Shown here piece after piece: positions 19,220-20,098 of a DNA stretch of 20,098 nt. Positions within the stretch are counted from its first letter, which is position 1. Every line of letters starts with the position of its first letter. The DNA comes from Seison nebaliae. Lineage: Eukaryota; Rotifera; Pararotatoria; Seisonacea; Seisonidae. The notes under the pieces were generated by a model. It saw only the letters and a list, made by a program, of their open reading frames with translations. It was not told the DNA's origin and made no database searches. The stretch lies in the NCBI GenBank assembly GCA_023231475.1, contig JALJEE010002368.1, positions 1-20,098 of the forward strand. The letters run 5' to 3'. A program made the position numbers and the translations under genes.

Positions 19220-20098
19220 GATGTAACACTTTGATTCTTCATTAAAATATCAACGCGAAAGTCTTTTTTTTATTTAGAAGGATACTTTCCTTTTTTTGGA
19301 GGAGAAAAAGAAGATTTGGGGGGAAAGGATAGAAGAAAAGACTCGAAATGAAAAGGAAATAGCAATAAACTAAATTTCTCTCAAAACATCTTCATCTTAT
19401 AAATGTAAATTCATCAACATCAAATGGAATGGCAACTCCCTCAAACTTCTCATGATGCGAATGACGATTCACTTATCAAATGCAGAAACCTTTCTATTTC
19501 TTTTCAATTGTCGTTACCACCTAACTACTAATGTATCCCTCCCAATTATTACTGTTCTACTTGTTCAAATTAAAGTTAAATGAAATCACGAAAACTTCCT
19601 TATTTTGTCTAATTCATATTTCTATGGATCATTTCATTCAAAAAAAGACCATCTAATATCGTTTAGTTAACTGATTAATTCTATCTATTATTCTTATTAT
19701 TAAAAAAAAAGTGAAGGGGAAAAAATGTTGAGAATTAAAAAAAAAAGTGAATTCTCGAAAAAAAACTGGTTAGTCTTACATTTTCGTTTGGTGGTGCATC
19801 TCTCCCGAATTCAATTCTATCTTTCCACTGCACTTGTATGTCGAGAAGGGGATGGGGTTAGAATCAAATAATTCTACTAGTGGAACGACATATAAATCGA
19901 GTATATCCAGACAAATGGTATCATATATGGGAGAATGAATTCCATAAAAATTTCTGTACGAAATGAATCATATTAGAGAGTATTAGCAAGAAATTCGAAA
20001 AAGAAAAGTCAAACATTTTTCGAGAGAGAGAGAGAGAGAGAGAGGAAGAGAACAAACGGAAAAAGAGAATTGCTGGATGAGAGAAAGAGATATGAATG
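19220..20098. other. Region upstream of the GARNL3-like gene
   Basis: 879 bp with no confident gene. Nearest the gene it should contain the 5' UTR and promoter; read on the minus strand, a TTTATAAGA TATA-like string lies at about 19390-19400, some 175 bp before the chosen start. Two similar A-tracts followed by GTGA occur at about 19700 and 19740. On the minus strand at about 19785-19832 a 48-nt open segment is bounded by CAG and GTAAGA, resembling a mini-exon (see findings). The right end carries a GA microsatellite. Confidence 0.45.
20022..20044. repeat. GA dinucleotide microsatellite
   Basis: About eleven uninterrupted GA units followed by purine-rich DNA up to the window end. On the minus strand this is a CT tract, which in arthropods can act as a GAGA-factor type promoter element if it lies near a transcription start; no such start is visible here. 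Confidence 0.85.

Noticed and set aside
1-20098. Transposons, endogenous viral elements, tRNA or rRNA genes
   Set aside because: No transposase, reverse transcriptase or capsid-like reading frame, no terminal repeats, and no cloverleaf or rRNA signature was recognised on reading both strands by eye; a covariance-model or repeat-library scan would be decisive.

Overview
The window looks like nuclear DNA of a small-genomed, AT-rich animal. Every confident gene has an animal or general eukaryotic counterpart. Coding regions are cut by very short GT-AG introns, mostly 41-66 nt, and seven genes sit in 20 kb. A rhodopsin-type receptor, an SLC22 carrier, SSNA1, a cyclin Q-like protein and a GARNL3-type RapGAP together point to Metazoa. 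A compact arthropod such as an acariform mite is my guess, but nothing here proves the clade. All homology statements rest on remembered family sequences, because no search was possible.

Layout. 1-1375 is non-coding with one short minisatellite. 1376-3224 (+) is an atypical class A GPCR with two exons. 3329-4363 (-) is a cyclin Q-like protein. 4823-5223 (-) is SSNA1 (two exons), head-to-head with 5687-8824 (+), the 26S proteasome base subunit RPN1/PSMD2 (six exons). 9085-11102 (-) is an SLC22-type organic ion transporter (three exons), head-to-head with 11869-14602 (+), NOL10 (ten exons). 14637-19219 (-) is a GARNL3-like protein with a Rap-GAP domain followed by a citron homology (CNH) domain, in about 14 exons. 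19220-20098 is non-coding as far as I can tell, with a GA microsatellite at the end.

The genes do not form one pathway. They cover housekeeping (protein degradation, ribosome biogenesis, centrosome, CDK cofactor) and signalling or transport (GPCR, Rap GTPase control, solute carrier). Orientation changes at almost every gene, giving three convergent pairs with very short 3' spacers and two divergent pairs with 463 and 766 bp between start codons. No transposon, viral fossil, tRNA, rRNA or CRISPR was recognised.

The most interesting points are: the GPCR has lost two class A activation motifs and has a long second intracellular loop; several introns are stop-free multiples of three and would be read straight through by naive ORF calling; the GARNL3 protein keeps its catalytic Asn but carries a low-complexity insertion in each domain; and a perfect 18-bp palindrome lies in the SSNA1/RPN1 divergent promoter region.
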